Assembly (NCBI GenBank): GCA_038241115.1
Contig: JBBRGA010000156.1
Span: 1-7,811, forward strand
Direction of reading: 5' to 3'
DNA: 7,811 bases
From: JANYJJ01 sp038241115
GTDB taxonomy: Bacteria; Pseudomonadota; Gammaproteobacteria; Burkholderiales; Burkholderiaceae_C
Numbering within the stretch: position 1 is the first letter of the stretch; each line of letters begins with the position of its first letter. The notes under the pieces are model-generated. The model saw only the letters and a program-made list of their open reading frames with translations, did not search any database and was not told where the DNA came from. A program made the position numbers and the translations under genes. Of this stretch, positions 7,777-7,811 are shown one piece after another.

Positions 7777-7811
7777 ATGAAAGCAAACACCGCGGCCGTC
7801 GTCCGCATGAG
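7777..7811 (+). CDS. Start of an unidentified gene, cut by the window edge
   Basis: ATG at 7777 follows AAAGGA by 9 nt. Only 11 codons are present (MKANTAAVVRM), too few to assign a family; the segment could be the first strand of an enzyme or a short signal-like start. The 152 nt before it (7625-7776) contain the small hairpin after the methyltransferase remnant and nothing else I recognise. Confidence 0.5.
   Translation, partial: MKANTAAVVRM

Overview
The window is G+C-rich DNA, most likely from a betaproteobacterium of the Comamonadaceae/Burkholderiales. The gene content (Acs, ActP, phasin, BktB-type thiolase, PhaB) and the remembered likeness of these proteins to that group suggest this; no database search was possible. 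The theme is acetate uptake and activation feeding polyhydroxybutyrate (PHB) storage.

Layout. Most of the window (about 988-7186) is a one-directional minus-strand run. In transcription order it holds acs (acetyl-CoA synthetase, intact), the first 35 codons of a DUF485 membrane-protein gene fused by a deletion to a 5'-truncated acetate symporter gene (actP), a phasin gene, a BktB-type beta-ketothiolase gene, and phaB (acetoacetyl-CoA reductase). The intact genes give acetate -> acetyl-CoA -> acetoacetyl-CoA -> (R)-3-hydroxybutyryl-CoA, plus a granule-coat protein. The polymerase (phaC) is not in the window. On the plus strand, facing the end of phaB, lie a small basic-tailed reading frame open to the left edge and a broken PHB-depolymerase-family esterase. 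On the right, beyond acs, are a broken SAM-dependent methyltransferase (plus strand) and the first 11 codons of a new plus-strand gene with a good ribosome-binding site.

The most notable feature is selective decay. The esterase lost its 3' half and has a one-base frameshift just after the nucleophile serine. The DUF485/actP junction lost roughly 450 bp by estimate, and actP also carries an in-frame amber codon. The methyltransferase lost its N-terminal part and an internal block. In contrast acs, the phasin gene, bktB and phaB are open from start to stop with their catalytic residues in place. This looks like a genome in reduction, or a strain under relaxed selection, that keeps PHB synthesis while losing acetate import and a PHB-degrading esterase. 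Assembly or read error could explain the single-base lesions but explains the clean multi-hundred-base losses less easily. I see no mobile element, CRISPR array, tRNA or rRNA, and no convincing new multi-gene system.
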